Source: a virus
Reading direction: 5' to 3' (one strand)
Length of the DNA: 43,526 nt
Virus record (IMG/VR): IMGVR_UViG_3300037585_004313
Span: 1-43,526 of that record
Of this stretch, positions 17,334 to 25,915 are shown piece after piece. The notes under the pieces were generated by a model that worked only from the letters and a program-made list of their open reading frames with translations, had not been told where the DNA came from and ran no database searches. How positions within the stretch are numbered: position 1 is the first letter of the stretch; each line of letters starts with the position of its first letter. A program made the position numbers and the translations under genes.

Positions 17334-20156
17334 ATGCCTACTAAGTTCGATTTTGTTTCGCCTGGTATTCAACTAAACGAAGTTGATGAATCAGTACTAC
17401 CAGCGGAAGTTGTAGATGAAGGACCTCTTCTAATAGGAACAGCCCTGAAGGGACCTGCTATGAAACCTATTAGAGTGTCAAACCTTCAAGATTTTTATAC
17501 CATATTTGGAGAACCTACAACAGGGAAAGCAAGTGGAGATAGAGATGTATGGAGAGAGGGTAATACCGTCAATCCCGGATATGCTCAATTTGCTGCTCAA
17601 GCACATTTAGCCTCAGAAACCACACCAATTACTTTTGTTAGACTTGTCGGAAAAGAAGCATCCGATAGAACTGCTTTAACAGGACAGGCTGGTTGGTATT
17701 TCCAATCAAATGGTGCTTCCGCTGTAGTAAATACTAGTGTTTCAGCTTATGGTTTATTCATTGTACAATCCGCATCAGCAGGAACTGCTGCTAGAACTGT
17801 TAATCATACTGGGTCTCTAGGGGCAATTTTTTACGTAACAGGTGGAGCTGTTTTATTAAGCGGTATTGATGGGCAAGGAAACGCTGCTCAAAAGAAAACT
17901 GCTGCTTTGATAAAGTCTTCAGGAGCGGGTGAGTTTACCTTAGTGGTTACTACATCAGCTGGTGAAGAAACTAAAACAATCTCATTTGATTCAACCTCTT
18001 CTAAATATATTAGAGGACAGTTTAACACAAATCCACAAAAATTACAAAATGCTAACAATTTTGGTGGAACAGATTCTAAAATATTCCTAGGAGAAACCTT
18101 CGAACAGGCAATTTTAGACGATGTTGGAGGAGGTTCGGCAGCAGGTGATCAATTTGGTATCATATTGGCTTTGCAATCCGGATCTGTTAACTCACAAAAC
18201 TTTTCTTACCACTTAAGCCCAGCAAGAGCGGCTAGAACTGGTTGGTTTATCAACAGAGGATCTGATGAAGATAGGTTATTTAGATTAATTTCTCACTTTG
18301 ATGGAGAATATGCTAACAAATCAATTTCTATACAGATCACAGATTTGAGATTAGGAAATACTGCAAATCCAGATTCTTCTTTTACTGTAAAAATATTAGA
18401 AAATGGTTCTATTGTTGAATCTTTCTCCGGTTGTAATTTGAATCCATCTTCAGCAGACTATGTTGGAAAGAAAATTGGTACCACGTATCAAAGTTGGGAT
18501 TCTACAAATAAAAAATGGAATGTTCGAGGTCTTTATCCTAACAAATCAGATTATGTTTATATTGAAATGGATGCAGCGGTAGAAAATCAAATCTTGTCTG
18601 ATACATCAGCCTTGCCTGTTGGTTTTTATGGTCCTTTGAGACACAAAGGTTTTTCTGTTATGTCGGGCTCTACAGGAGCACAGCAAAAATCAGATCTTCC
18701 AAAAATATCAAATGATATCATGCCGGCATATCTTCGAGCAAATAATAATATTCCAGAATCTTCTGGTTTAGCTGGAGAGTTTATCAGAGGTGTTGATCAG
18801 TACCAAACTGCTTCTTTCACCTTTCCTTCATTGAGACTAACCAATCAAAGTACCAATCAAGGGGCAAACTACCCTGTTAGGTCAATATTTGGAGTGAGAC
18901 ATATTCAAGGAAACTTAAAAAACAAAGATCCATCATATGGTGATATATTGAAATATAACCCAGCTATACCTGAAGCTGATGATGGGATTACAGTTTCTGA
19001 TCAATTTGAAAGATCTTTTGTGTTTAACTTACAAGAAGTGACTTGCTCATATGATACAGGCGAACCTCTATATTATTTTGATGAAAATCATTCCTCAGCG
19101 ACGCAAATTCCTCTACAAACTTTGATAAACGCTGGTGCAAAACAATTTGAGGCACCAATGGGTGGTGGGTTTGATGGAATAGATATTTTTAAAACTAATC
19201 CATTCTCTCCTAATCTTATTGGAACTTCTAGAAAAGCTTCATATGTCAATGAAACATTGCAATTCGCTTTAGATTCTGTTACCGATAAAGAGGTTGTGGA
19301 GTATGATACACTTTGTATGCCGGGTATGACTAATGAAACAATCACCAATAGAATGATTGACATTTGTGAGGATCGTGGAGATTCAATGGCTATTATTGAT
19401 CTTATAGGTGTTTATGAACAAACATGGGAAAATGGAGGTTCAGTCGATAACGGCTCTGTCTCTACAATAGTAACAACAGCTCAATCTAGAGTTCTTGACT
19501 CTTCTTATGCTGCTACATACTATCCTTCTGTTAAGCTTAGAGATACCGCTGGTGGAAATGGAGACGTTGTTATAGTGCCTCCATCTGTTGCTGCTATTGG
19601 CGCCATTGCCAAGTCACAAGGACTTTCAGAGCCATGGTTCGCCCCTGCTGGGTTTAATCGTGGTGGTATTAATCAACTTGGTGGATCCCAAGGACCTAGA
19701 GTTGTAGGAACCACAGAACATCTTTCGAAAGCAGATCGTGATGATTTGTATACAGAAAATATAAACCCAATTGCAAGATTCCCAGCTTCTGGTGATATTG
19801 TAATCTTTGGACAAAAAACACTTCAACAAAAATCATCAGCATTAGATAGAATCAATGTTCGTAGATTGTTGCTTTACCTTAAGAGAAGAATTGGAAAAGT
19901 TTCAGAAACTATTTTATTTGATCAAAATGTTAATGCAACTTGGAAGAGATTCAAAGCACAAGCTGATCGTATCTTGAGTGATGTTCAATCAAGATTGGGA
20001 ATTGTAGAATATAAATTAGTACTTGATGAAACAACAACAACTGCTGATTTAGTTGATAGAAACATTCTTTATGCCAAGGTTATGATTAAACCTGCTCGAG
20101 CAATTGAATACATCGTAGTGGACTTTGTGGTAACACGAAGCGGAATTGAATTATAA
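17334..20156 (+). CDS. Contractile tail sheath protein, gp18-like
   Basis: This 940-residue protein forms the contractile outer tube. Both family signatures are present. The N-terminus has FVSPGIQLNEVDES followed by GPLLIGTALKGPAMKPIRVS and FYTIFGEP. The C-terminus has RINVRRLLLYLKRRIGKVSE, FDQNVNATWKRFKAQADRIL and AIEYIVVDFVVT, the conserved sheath end that interlocks subunits. It is longer than T4 gp18 (659) because of extra beta-rich domains in the middle (about residues 110-420), probably on the outer surface. AAGGAG lies upstream of the ATG. Confidence 0.93.
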   Translation: MPTKFDFVSPGIQLNEVDESVLPAEVVDEGPLLIGTALKGPAMKPIRVSNLQDFYTIFGEPTTGKASGDRDVWREGNTVNPGYAQFAAQAHLASETTPITFVRLVGKEASDRTALTGQAGWYFQSNGASAVVNTSVSAYGLFIVQSASAGTAARTVNHTGSLGAIFYVTGGAVLLSGIDGQGNAAQKKTAALIKSSGAGEFTLVVTTSAGEETKTISFDSTSSKYIRGQFNTNPQKLQNANNFGGTDSKIFLGETFEQAILDDVGGGSAAGDQFGIILALQSGSVNSQNFSYHLSPARAARTGWFINRGSDEDRLFRLISHFDGEYANKSISIQITDLRLGNTANPDSSFTVKILENGSIVESFSGCNLNPSSADYVGKKIGTTYQSWDSTNKKWNVRGLYPNKSDYVYIEMDAAVENQILSDTSALPVGFYGPLRHKGFSVMSGSTGAQQKSDLPKISNDIMPAYLRANNNIPESSGLAGEFIRGVDQYQTASFTFPSLRLTNQSTNQGANYPVRSIFGVRHIQGNLKNKDPSYGDILKYNPAIPEADDGITVSDQFERSFVFNLQEVTCSYDTGEPLYYFDENHSSATQIPLQTLINAGAKQFEAPMGGGFDGIDIFKTNPFSPNLIGTSRKASYVNETLQFALDSVTDKEVVEYDTLCMPGMTNETITNRMIDICEDRGDSMAIIDLIGVYEQTWENGGSVDNGSVSTIVTTAQSRVLDSSYAATYYPSVKLRDTAGGNGDVVIVPPSVAAIGAIAKSQGLSEPWFAPAGFNRGGINQLGGSQGPRVVGTTEHLSKADRDDLYTENINPIARFPASGDIVIFGQKTLQQKSSALDRINVRRLLLYLKRRIGKVSETILFDQNVNATWKRFKAQADRILSDVQSRLGIVEYKLVLDETTTTADLVDRNILYAKVMIKPARAIEYIVVDFVVTRSGIEL

Positions 20157-20191
20157 TACTAGTTACAAAGAATATATAGGAGAATTAATAA

Positions 20192-20833
20192 ATGGCTGGA
20201 TTTTGGAGCACAAACAATATAGAACCAAAGAGAAATTATCGCTTTATGGTTCAGTTTACAGGACTTGCGGCACCCGGAGAACCTGATGTTCTTTACTGGG
20301 CTAAAACCGTAAATGTCCCAAATTATACAGTTACTTCGGTAACACATGATTTTTTAGATAATAAATATAACTTCCCCGGAAGAGTGGAGTGGCAAGACGT
20401 CAGTTTGGTTCTTGTAGACCCAATCTCTCCAAATGCTGTTACTCAAATTAATAGATTGATCGAAGCATCAGGATATGTTGTTCCCGCAGCAGCTCCTCCA
20501 ATGCCAGGTGCAGCTGGAGATATTAAGTTACAAACTATTTCAAAAATCAAAGAAGGTAGTAAGACCGCTGGACATAGTTCAACAACTGTTGATGGTGGTG
20601 CGTTAGGAGATATTATTATCTCTGTTATGGATTCAAATGGTAAGTCAGTTGAAGAATGGACTCTTAAAAATCCTTTAATCATGTCTGCCAAATTTGGTGA
20701 CTTAGATTACGCAAATGATGAGTTGAAAACAGTTGAGATGGCTCTCAAATATGACTGGGCTGAGTGTATAACTTATGACACTTCTCACGCTCCGTTATCT
20801 CCTGCTTCTACATCACACTTTGGTGTTAAATAA
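20192..20833 (+). CDS. Tail tube protein, gp19-like
   Basis: This 213-residue protein forms the inner tube. It carries the gp19 pattern FWSTNNIEPKRNYRFMVQF, LYWAKTVNVPNYTVTS, NFPGRVEWQDVSLVLVDP and, near the end, VEEWTLKNPLIMSAKFGDLD with LKYDWAEC. The size and position directly after the sheath gene match T4. A loop (about residues 95-130, PAAAPPMPGAAGD) is longer than in the paralogue that follows. ATAGGAGAATTAATAA provides the ribosome binding site. Confidence 0.9.
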   Translation: MAGFWSTNNIEPKRNYRFMVQFTGLAAPGEPDVLYWAKTVNVPNYTVTSVTHDFLDNKYNFPGRVEWQDVSLVLVDPISPNAVTQINRLIEASGYVVPAAAPPMPGAAGDIKLQTISKIKEGSKTAGHSSTTVDGGALGDIIISVMDSNGKSVEEWTLKNPLIMSAKFGDLDYANDELKTVEMALKYDWAECITYDTSHAPLSPASTSHFGVK

Positions 20834-20846
20834 TCTAGAGGTTTAG

Positions 20847-21338
20847 ATGACATTTTGGTCTGCAAATAACGTTGAGCCCACTCGCCAATACCGATTTACT
20901 GTTTCTGATGGTATGGGTGTTTGGTGGTGGGCTAAATCTATTGATAAGCCATCTTTTGATATAGACTCACAAGAACACAAACTTATCAATCACAAGTTTA
21001 AATACCCTGGAGTGGCTACTTGGAATGATATAAAGATATCAATTGTTGATGTAGGAGAGAAAGTAGATGATCTAAACACCCAGTTAGGATATAGTGGATA
21101 TGACCCAACTGGTGGTCTTTTTGTTGAAGGAATAAATAAGAAAGACGCATCAGAGGCGTTTAGAATCTCAGGTGAGTTGTCAATTCATCAACTAGATTCT
21201 CAAGGAAAGGTTTTAGAAGAATGGACTTTAGTGAACCCATGGATAAAGACCCTATCTTTTGGAAGTCTGGATTATAGTAGTGATGATCTAGTGGCTTTAG
21301 ACATTACTGTTACCTATGACTGGGCAAAATTAACATAA
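20847..21338 (+). CDS. Second tail-tube-fold protein (gp19 paralogue; possible tube initiator)
   Basis: This 163-residue protein is clearly related to the preceding tube protein: FWSANNVEPTRQYRFTV, VWWWAKSIDKPSFDID, YPGVATWNDIKISIVD, LEEWTLVNPWIKTLSFGSLD and TYDWAKLT align along the whole length, with a shorter central loop. It starts 13 nt after the first tube gene. In T4 the baseplate proteins gp48 and gp54 share the tube fold and nucleate the tube, so one explanation is an initiator or cap ring. Another is a second tube subunit mixed into or ending the tail. The sequence does not decide between these. Confidence 0.75.
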   Translation: MTFWSANNVEPTRQYRFTVSDGMGVWWWAKSIDKPSFDIDSQEHKLINHKFKYPGVATWNDIKISIVDVGEKVDDLNTQLGYSGYDPTGGLFVEGINKKDASEAFRISGELSIHQLDSQGKVLEEWTLVNPWIKTLSFGSLDYSSDDLVALDITVTYDWAKLT

Positions 21339-21353
21339 TTATAAGAGGTACAA

Positions 21354-22199
21354 ATGACAATAAAAAATGATTTAGAGAAAAATGGAGTTCGAGATATGCA
21401 CCAAGATTCTCCCCCACAAAAAAATTCAATACTAGATTTTGTTTCACCAACAGACTTTGTTGAATTACCATCGAAAGGATTGTTCTATAAAAAAGGACAC
21501 CCTTTACATAATAAAGAAGTCATAGAAATAAAGTATATGACAGCCAAAGAAGAGGATATCTTAACCAACGAGTCTCTCCTTAGAAAAGGATTGGCTATTG
21601 AAAGGTTTATGGAAAGTATTATACTTGATCCAAACATCAAAGCTCATGAATTATTGATTGGAGATCGAAACGCTATTTTGATTGCGGCTCGAATTTCCGG
21701 TTATGGTGAAAAGTATGAAACAAAAATGGCTTGCCCTGCTTGTGAAACACAAAATGACATCGTTTTTGACATTTCAAAACCAGAAGTGTTTCATCCAAAC
21801 CTAGAAGGATTGCGAACAATAAAGAAGAATGATAGAGGCAACTATGTTTTCAAACTTCCTGTTTGCAACTTTGATGTAGAGTGTAGGCTTCTTACTGGTA
21901 AAGATGAAAATGAATTAACAAAACAAGCACAAGCAAAAAAGAAACATAGACTTGAAGCTTCGAATGTAACAGATCAATTTAAAACGATGATTGTTTCCAT
22001 TGATGGAGTTAGTGATAGAGGCATTTTAAATAAGTTTATTGAAGTTATGCCGGCCTCAGATGCTAGGGCTCTTAGGAATGCCTATAAAGAAATTATACCA
22101 AATGTCAAATTAAAAGACACCTTCTCCTGTATCTCTTGCAACCATGAGCAAGAATTGGAGGTGCCTTTCGGGGCGGACTTTTTTTGGCCTGACCGATAA
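21354..22199 (+). CDS. Baseplate hub assembly protein, gp26-like (T4 baseplate family), zinc-ribbon type
   Basis: This 281-residue protein resembles the T4 baseplate protein family (gp26/gp51 type). After a short N-terminus comes DFVELPSKGLFYKKGHPLHN, EIKYMTAKEEDILTNESLLR and KAHELLIGDRNAILIAARIS, a highly typical set. Two CxxC knuckles follow, CPAC (about residue 125) and CISC (about residue 260), suggesting one zinc ribbon split by an insertion. The product is expected to help hub assembly rather than stay in the virion. AAGAGGT lies upstream of the ATG. The 3' end overlaps an open +1 frame that becomes the next gene, at a run of seven T. Confidence 0.7.
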   Translation: MTIKNDLEKNGVRDMHQDSPPQKNSILDFVSPTDFVELPSKGLFYKKGHPLHNKEVIEIKYMTAKEEDILTNESLLRKGLAIERFMESIILDPNIKAHELLIGDRNAILIAARISGYGEKYETKMACPACETQNDIVFDISKPEVFHPNLEGLRTIKKNDRGNYVFKLPVCNFDVECRLLTGKDENELTKQAQAKKKHRLEASNVTDQFKTMIVSIDGVSDRGILNKFIEVMPASDARALRNAYKEIIPNVKLKDTFSCISCNHEQELEVPFGADFFWPDR

Positions 22200-22203
22200 A
22201 TAT

Positions 22204-22371
22204 ATGGAAGCTATTTATGAACAATTCTTTCTCCTTAAACATTTTGGAGGATGGTCGTTCATTGAGGCTTATAATCTACCAATTGGTCTTCGAAATTGGT
22301 TTCTACATAGACTACAAAAACACTTCGAAGATGAAAAGAAAGAAATCGAAAAAGCTAAGCGTTCAAGATAA
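22204..22371 (+). CDS. Small gp51-like hub assembly factor
   Basis: This 55-residue protein, YEQFFLLKHFGGWSFIEAYN then LPIGLRNWFLHRLQKHFEDE, resembles small tail-assembly chaperone proteins and the short 'gp51' of marine T4-like phages, where a helix is followed by LPxxxRxWFxxRL. The ATG at 22204 lies 4 nt after the gp26-like stop and has no visible Shine-Dalgarno sequence, so expression probably depends on reinitiation or on a +1 (or -2) frameshift from the upstream gene. The frame stays open back to 22144. Its stop codon lies within the terminator hairpin loop. Confidence 0.55.
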   Translation: MEAIYEQFFLLKHFGGWSFIEAYNLPIGLRNWFLHRLQKHFEDEKKEIEKAKRSR

Positions 22372-22390
22372 CTCTTGGCTTTTGTTTTTT
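22351..22390 (+). terminator. Intrinsic terminator overlapping the end of the gp51-like gene
   Basis: AAAGCTAAG (22351-22359) pairs with CTTGGCTTT (22374-22382), 9 bp with one G-T pair and a 14-nt loop, followed by TTGTTTTTT. The upstream arm is coding sequence. Confidence 0.75.
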
Positions 22391-22394
22391 AAAA

Positions 22395-22401
22395 CTATTT
22401 A
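22395..22401 (+). promoter_or_regulatory. Candidate late promoter motif CTATTTA
   Basis: TTAAAACTATTTAATGAG follows the terminator T-run by 4 nt and lies 16 nt before the next ATG (22418). This is again the terminator-then-motif arrangement. Confidence 0.4.
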
Positions 22402-22417
22402 ATGAGAGGTGTTAATT

Positions 22418-22804
22418 ATGAAGATAGACTTTACAAATAAAAAGCAATTGCTTACGGAGTCATGGCTCCAATGGTTCGGAGAATGGAACAAAGAGTTCCT
22501 TAGATATGTTTACGGAAAAGATGTCAATATGACAGCTGATCTTGGTGCGCATAAAATGTTGACCAATTTAATGAAGGAGGAAGACGAAGAGGGGCCTAAA
22601 CTGAAGTTTGTTATACGAGGAGAGGTTGAAGATGTTAAAGCATATTCTAAGGCAATTATGGCGGAAAAGGAATATTTGGATCATTTCATCCGTTATGGTA
22701 AAGAACATCCTCGATCACAAAAATCAAAAGAATTATTAGACCAAGCTGTTGGACATTTTGAACAAACAACAGGCATTACTTGGCCGTTTAAAGATGAGGG
22801 TTAA
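22418..22804 (+). CDS. Uncharacterised conserved-looking tail-region protein
   Basis: This 128-residue soluble protein is not assigned to a named family. It is mainly helical: DFTNKKQLLTESWLQWFGEW at the N-terminus, a Glu-rich link, then KLKFVIRGEVEDVKAYSKAI, AEKEYLDHFIRYGKEHPRSQ and the ending HFEQTTGITWPFKDEG. It lies between the hub-assembly genes and the tape measure gene, so a tail assembly role (for example a chaperone for the tape measure) is a positional guess. GAGAGGTG precedes ATG 22418. A GTG four codons upstream (22409) lies inside that site and is not used. Confidence 0.6.
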   Translation: MKIDFTNKKQLLTESWLQWFGEWNKEFLRYVYGKDVNMTADLGAHKMLTNLMKEEDEEGPKLKFVIRGEVEDVKAYSKAIMAEKEYLDHFIRYGKEHPRSQKSKELLDQAVGHFEQTTGITWPFKDEG

Positions 22805-22807
22805 TAG

Positions 22808-25246
22808 ATGGGTGAAAAAATGACACCAGAACAAATGGCTGCAAGACTTGAGAAACTAGAAAAAGAAGCTGAACTTAGAGAGAAGAACAATAAACTAGAT
22901 AAAGAATCTGTTGAATATGCTAAAAAGAAAAATGAAACCGCAGATGAATATGTTAAAAGACTCTTAGAAGAACAAGATATCAAAGGTCGTGAAATACGAC
23001 TGGAGGTAGATAGAGCTGCTTTGGCCAATGATAGATTGGAAATGGAGAATCAACTTTTCATTCTTAAAGAAGAATATGAAAAGATGTCTCAAGCTGCTTT
23101 GACTGCTCAAGAAGAGGGTAATCATGAGCTATTTCAACAATACCAGAATAATATTGCAACGCATGAAGCTGAAATAGCTCTGCTTGAGGAAAAAGGAGTT
23201 ATTGCTAATAAATTAGCCAAATCCGATAAGAAAGCAAAGAAAGAATTGGAAGGAGCGTTAGGTTCGATTCAAAAAAAATCACTTTTCTTCACTCAAGCAG
23301 AAGGCACATTTGTCGGTACTTTTTTTAATATAGCTTCTGCTATGAAAGAAGCAAAAAACCCAACAGAGGTTCTAACAGCGTCTTTAGGAAAGTATTTTAA
23401 TTTACAAACTCTTGCAGTTTCTGTTGTAACAAAAGTAGTTGAATCAACATTGTATATGGCAAAAGCTTTAGATGAGTCAAATGCAAAATTCGCAGCTGCA
23501 ACTGGGCTTGGAAATAAATATATGGGCACTCTTTTGGAGATGAGACAAGAAGGAAACACCTTGGGTGTTACTTTTGAAAATGCTGGTAGTGCACTGGAAG
23601 GTTTGACTGAAAATATGGTTGGTTTCGTAAGGATGTCAAAACAAGCACAAGTTGAACTTAGTATGACTGTTGCAAGGTTTCAAAGAATTGGTATTGACGC
23701 AAACACTTCTGCTCAATCAATAAATAATTTTACCCTAAATATGGGAAAATCAGAAAAACAAGCTATGCAGATGTCAAAAGAGTTAGCCCTAATGGGTCAG
23801 TCTGCTGGTATTTCGGCTGGAAAAATGACCAAAGACTTTCAAACAGCCTTTAAGTCTCTTGCTGTTTATGGTGATAAATCAATTGAGGTGTTTCAAGGGT
23901 TGTCTTCTGCTGCCAGGGCTGCTGGTGTTGAGGTATCAACTTTAACCTCGTTGGCTGGTAAATTTGATACCTTTGCAAGTTCAGCAGAAACCGTTGGGAA
24001 ACTAAATGCTTTACTTGGATCTCAACTATCTTCAACAGAGATGCTAATGATGACAGAAGATAAAAGGGTAGAAACACTTGTACAGCAAGTTCAAGCCCAA
24101 GGCGTCAACTTTAAAGATATGAATAAATTCCAACAAATGGCAATCGCTAACGCTGCTGGAATAAGTGATATGAATGAGGCACAACGAGTCTTTGGTATGA
24201 ATATGAAAGATTATAAAAAATACCGCAAAGATATGGAAAGGCAAGAAAATATACAACAAAGGTTTAATGAAGCTATAGAAGCTACCATACCTCTACAAGA
24301 AAAAATGCAAATCTTTATGACCAATTTTGCCCAAGCAGTTATGCCATTGGTTGAAGGAATGGAAATGTTCTTGGACTTTATGATTTATATAACAAGTAAT
24401 AAAACTGTGATGGGATGGGTCTCACTAGCATCAGCAATAGGTTTGGTTGCTTTTGCAATTTGGGGAGGTCTCAAAGTAAAGAGGACTTACTTAGCAACAA
24501 CAGAAGCCTTAGCTGGAGCCAAGACACTATTAACACAAGCTTCACAAAGACAAGTAGCAGCTAATGTTGCTGAAGATGTACAACAAACAAAAAATATAGC
24601 AAAAGATATAGTAGAAACGCAGACAGAAACAGCCAACGCAGGAGCTAAAAACCTATCTGCTAATGGTTCTATGAATTTAGGACGATCATCAGCCCTAGGA
24701 GGCCAAATGGCAGGAGCAGGAGCTCTTGGTATGTTAAAGTTTGCTTTGGCGATACTGATGATTGGTGCTGGTATTTATCTTGCCGCTAAAGGCATTGGAT
24801 ATATGGTTTCTCAATTTATTGAATTAACTAATGTTGGAGACGGAGCCATTGGAACAATAATTAGCTTTGCTTTTGCTTTGTCCACGTTGATGGCTACTGC
24901 TGGTTTAATGGGAGCCGCAGGAGCTGGTGGTTTAATTGTTGCCATGGGCAGTTTTGCAGCTGGTTTATATATGATTTCTTCAATACTAGAAGATAATGAG
25001 GCTTTGCAAGAGGGGTTAGAGAATCTTGCTCTTGTAACAACAGGCCAAGGAGCAGCAGCGATGAAAAAAGGTGGCTCTAGATTAGCTGCTGATATCAAAA
25101 CCGCTGTTAGTGCTGCTATGACACAAAGAATGGAAGTAATAATCAAAATCAAAGATGAGGCTTTGAAAACAATGGTGGAAGATATTGTTGTCAATTCAAT
25201 TAGTAATGATGACAAGATAGCAAGAGCCATTGTCTCAATAGGATAA
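22808..25246 (+). CDS. Tape measure-type tail protein
   Basis: This 812-residue protein fits a tail tape measure (the role of gp29 in T4). An N-terminal coiled coil (about residues 1-160, rich in Glu/Lys/Ala) is followed by a long helical region with repeated Met, Gln and Ala. Several hydrophobic segments follow near residues 535-555 (MGWVSLASAIGLVAFAIWGG), 640-665 (FALAILMIGAGIYLAAKG) and 685-727 (Gly/Ala-rich). Such segments are typical of tape measures that insert into the host inner membrane at ejection. Position before the baseplate genes agrees. GAGGGT lies upstream of the ATG; an internal ATG at 22820 is also possible. Confidence 0.75.
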   Translation: MGEKMTPEQMAARLEKLEKEAELREKNNKLDKESVEYAKKKNETADEYVKRLLEEQDIKGREIRLEVDRAALANDRLEMENQLFILKEEYEKMSQAALTAQEEGNHELFQQYQNNIATHEAEIALLEEKGVIANKLAKSDKKAKKELEGALGSIQKKSLFFTQAEGTFVGTFFNIASAMKEAKNPTEVLTASLGKYFNLQTLAVSVVTKVVESTLYMAKALDESNAKFAAATGLGNKYMGTLLEMRQEGNTLGVTFENAGSALEGLTENMVGFVRMSKQAQVELSMTVARFQRIGIDANTSAQSINNFTLNMGKSEKQAMQMSKELALMGQSAGISAGKMTKDFQTAFKSLAVYGDKSIEVFQGLSSAARAAGVEVSTLTSLAGKFDTFASSAETVGKLNALLGSQLSSTEMLMMTEDKRVETLVQQVQAQGVNFKDMNKFQQMAIANAAGISDMNEAQRVFGMNMKDYKKYRKDMERQENIQQRFNEAIEATIPLQEKMQIFMTNFAQAVMPLVEGMEMFLDFMIYITSNKTVMGWVSLASAIGLVAFAIWGGLKVKRTYLATTEALAGAKTLLTQASQRQVAANVAEDVQQTKNIAKDIVETQTETANAGAKNLSANGSMNLGRSSALGGQMAGAGALGMLKFALAILMIGAGIYLAAKGIGYMVSQFIELTNVGDGAIGTIISFAFALSTLMATAGLMGAAGAGGLIVAMGSFAAGLYMISSILEDNEALQEGLENLALVTTGQGAAAMKKGGSRLAADIKTAVSAAMTQRMEVIIKIKDEALKTMVEDIVVNSISNDDKIARAIVSIG

Positions 25247-25250
25247 TAGT

Positions 25251-25913
25251 ATGAGTTTTAAAAATAAAAAATTAACAGATTTATTAAGTGATGTGGATGG
25301 CACTAATAACTATGCTCAAAAAACAGACTCTATCTTAAAGGTATATTCTCTAGTTTCTAACTTAGAAGTTGAGTTTAAAGCTTTTTTAACAGAATTGTCA
25401 GATAATTTTCAATCATCTTGGAACTCAGAGCAAGTTTTTGGTAGAATGGATCCTATGGGAACATTTCAAAATACAAAAAGGTCTGTGTCATTGGGTTGGG
25501 ATATTCCAGCTGGTTCCCTTGATGAGGCAAAATACAATATGGAAGCAATAAGCACTCTAACTTCAATGTTATATCCAGGATACTCTTCTAATCCCGTATC
25601 TTTAAAGGGAGAAGGAACATTCACAACAGCAAATTCTATATCTAGAAACCCTTTAGTTAGAATAAAGTTTGCTAATCTAATATCAGCTAATGATGATTAT
25701 ACAGCAAAAAAGGGTGGTCTTCTTGGTTGGATTGATGGTGTCAACATACAACCTCAAATTGATCAAGGTTTTATAATTGAAGGAAAAAAACACTATCCAA
25801 AATTATATAAACTAAGTTTAAACCTAAATGTTCTTCATGAGCACGATCTTGGGTTTGATAAAGATAATCAGTGGCTTGGAATCAACAATCCTAAATGGCC
25901 ATTCGGAGAATAA
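25251..25913 (+). CDS. Baseplate/tail-tube-cap-type protein (gp48-like position)
   Basis: This 220-residue protein has NEQV-like text SSWNSEQVFGRMDPMGTFQN followed by KRSVSLGWDIPAGSLDEAKY, STLTSMLYPGY and RNPLVRIKFANLISA, then YPKLYKLSLNLNVLHEHDLG. This strand-rich pattern recurs in uncharacterised tail proteins of T4-related phages and looks like the tube-fold family of baseplate caps (gp48/gp54). It starts 4 nt after the tape measure stop and is followed by the LysM protein 2 nt after its own stop. No catalytic motifs are visible. Family membership was judged by eye, so the role as tube cap is tentative. Confidence 0.5.
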   Translation: MSFKNKKLTDLLSDVDGTNNYAQKTDSILKVYSLVSNLEVEFKAFLTELSDNFQSSWNSEQVFGRMDPMGTFQNTKRSVSLGWDIPAGSLDEAKYNMEAISTLTSMLYPGYSSNPVSLKGEGTFTTANSISRNPLVRIKFANLISANDDYTAKKGGLLGWIDGVNIQPQIDQGFIIEGKKHYPKLYKLSLNLNVLHEHDLGFDKDNQWLGINNPKWPFGE

Positions 25914-25915
25914 TT

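Noticed and set aside
23260-23280. GGTTCGATTC resembling a tRNA T-arm
   Set aside because: It lies within the tape measure gene with no acceptor or anticodon stems around it; no tRNA gene was found in the window.
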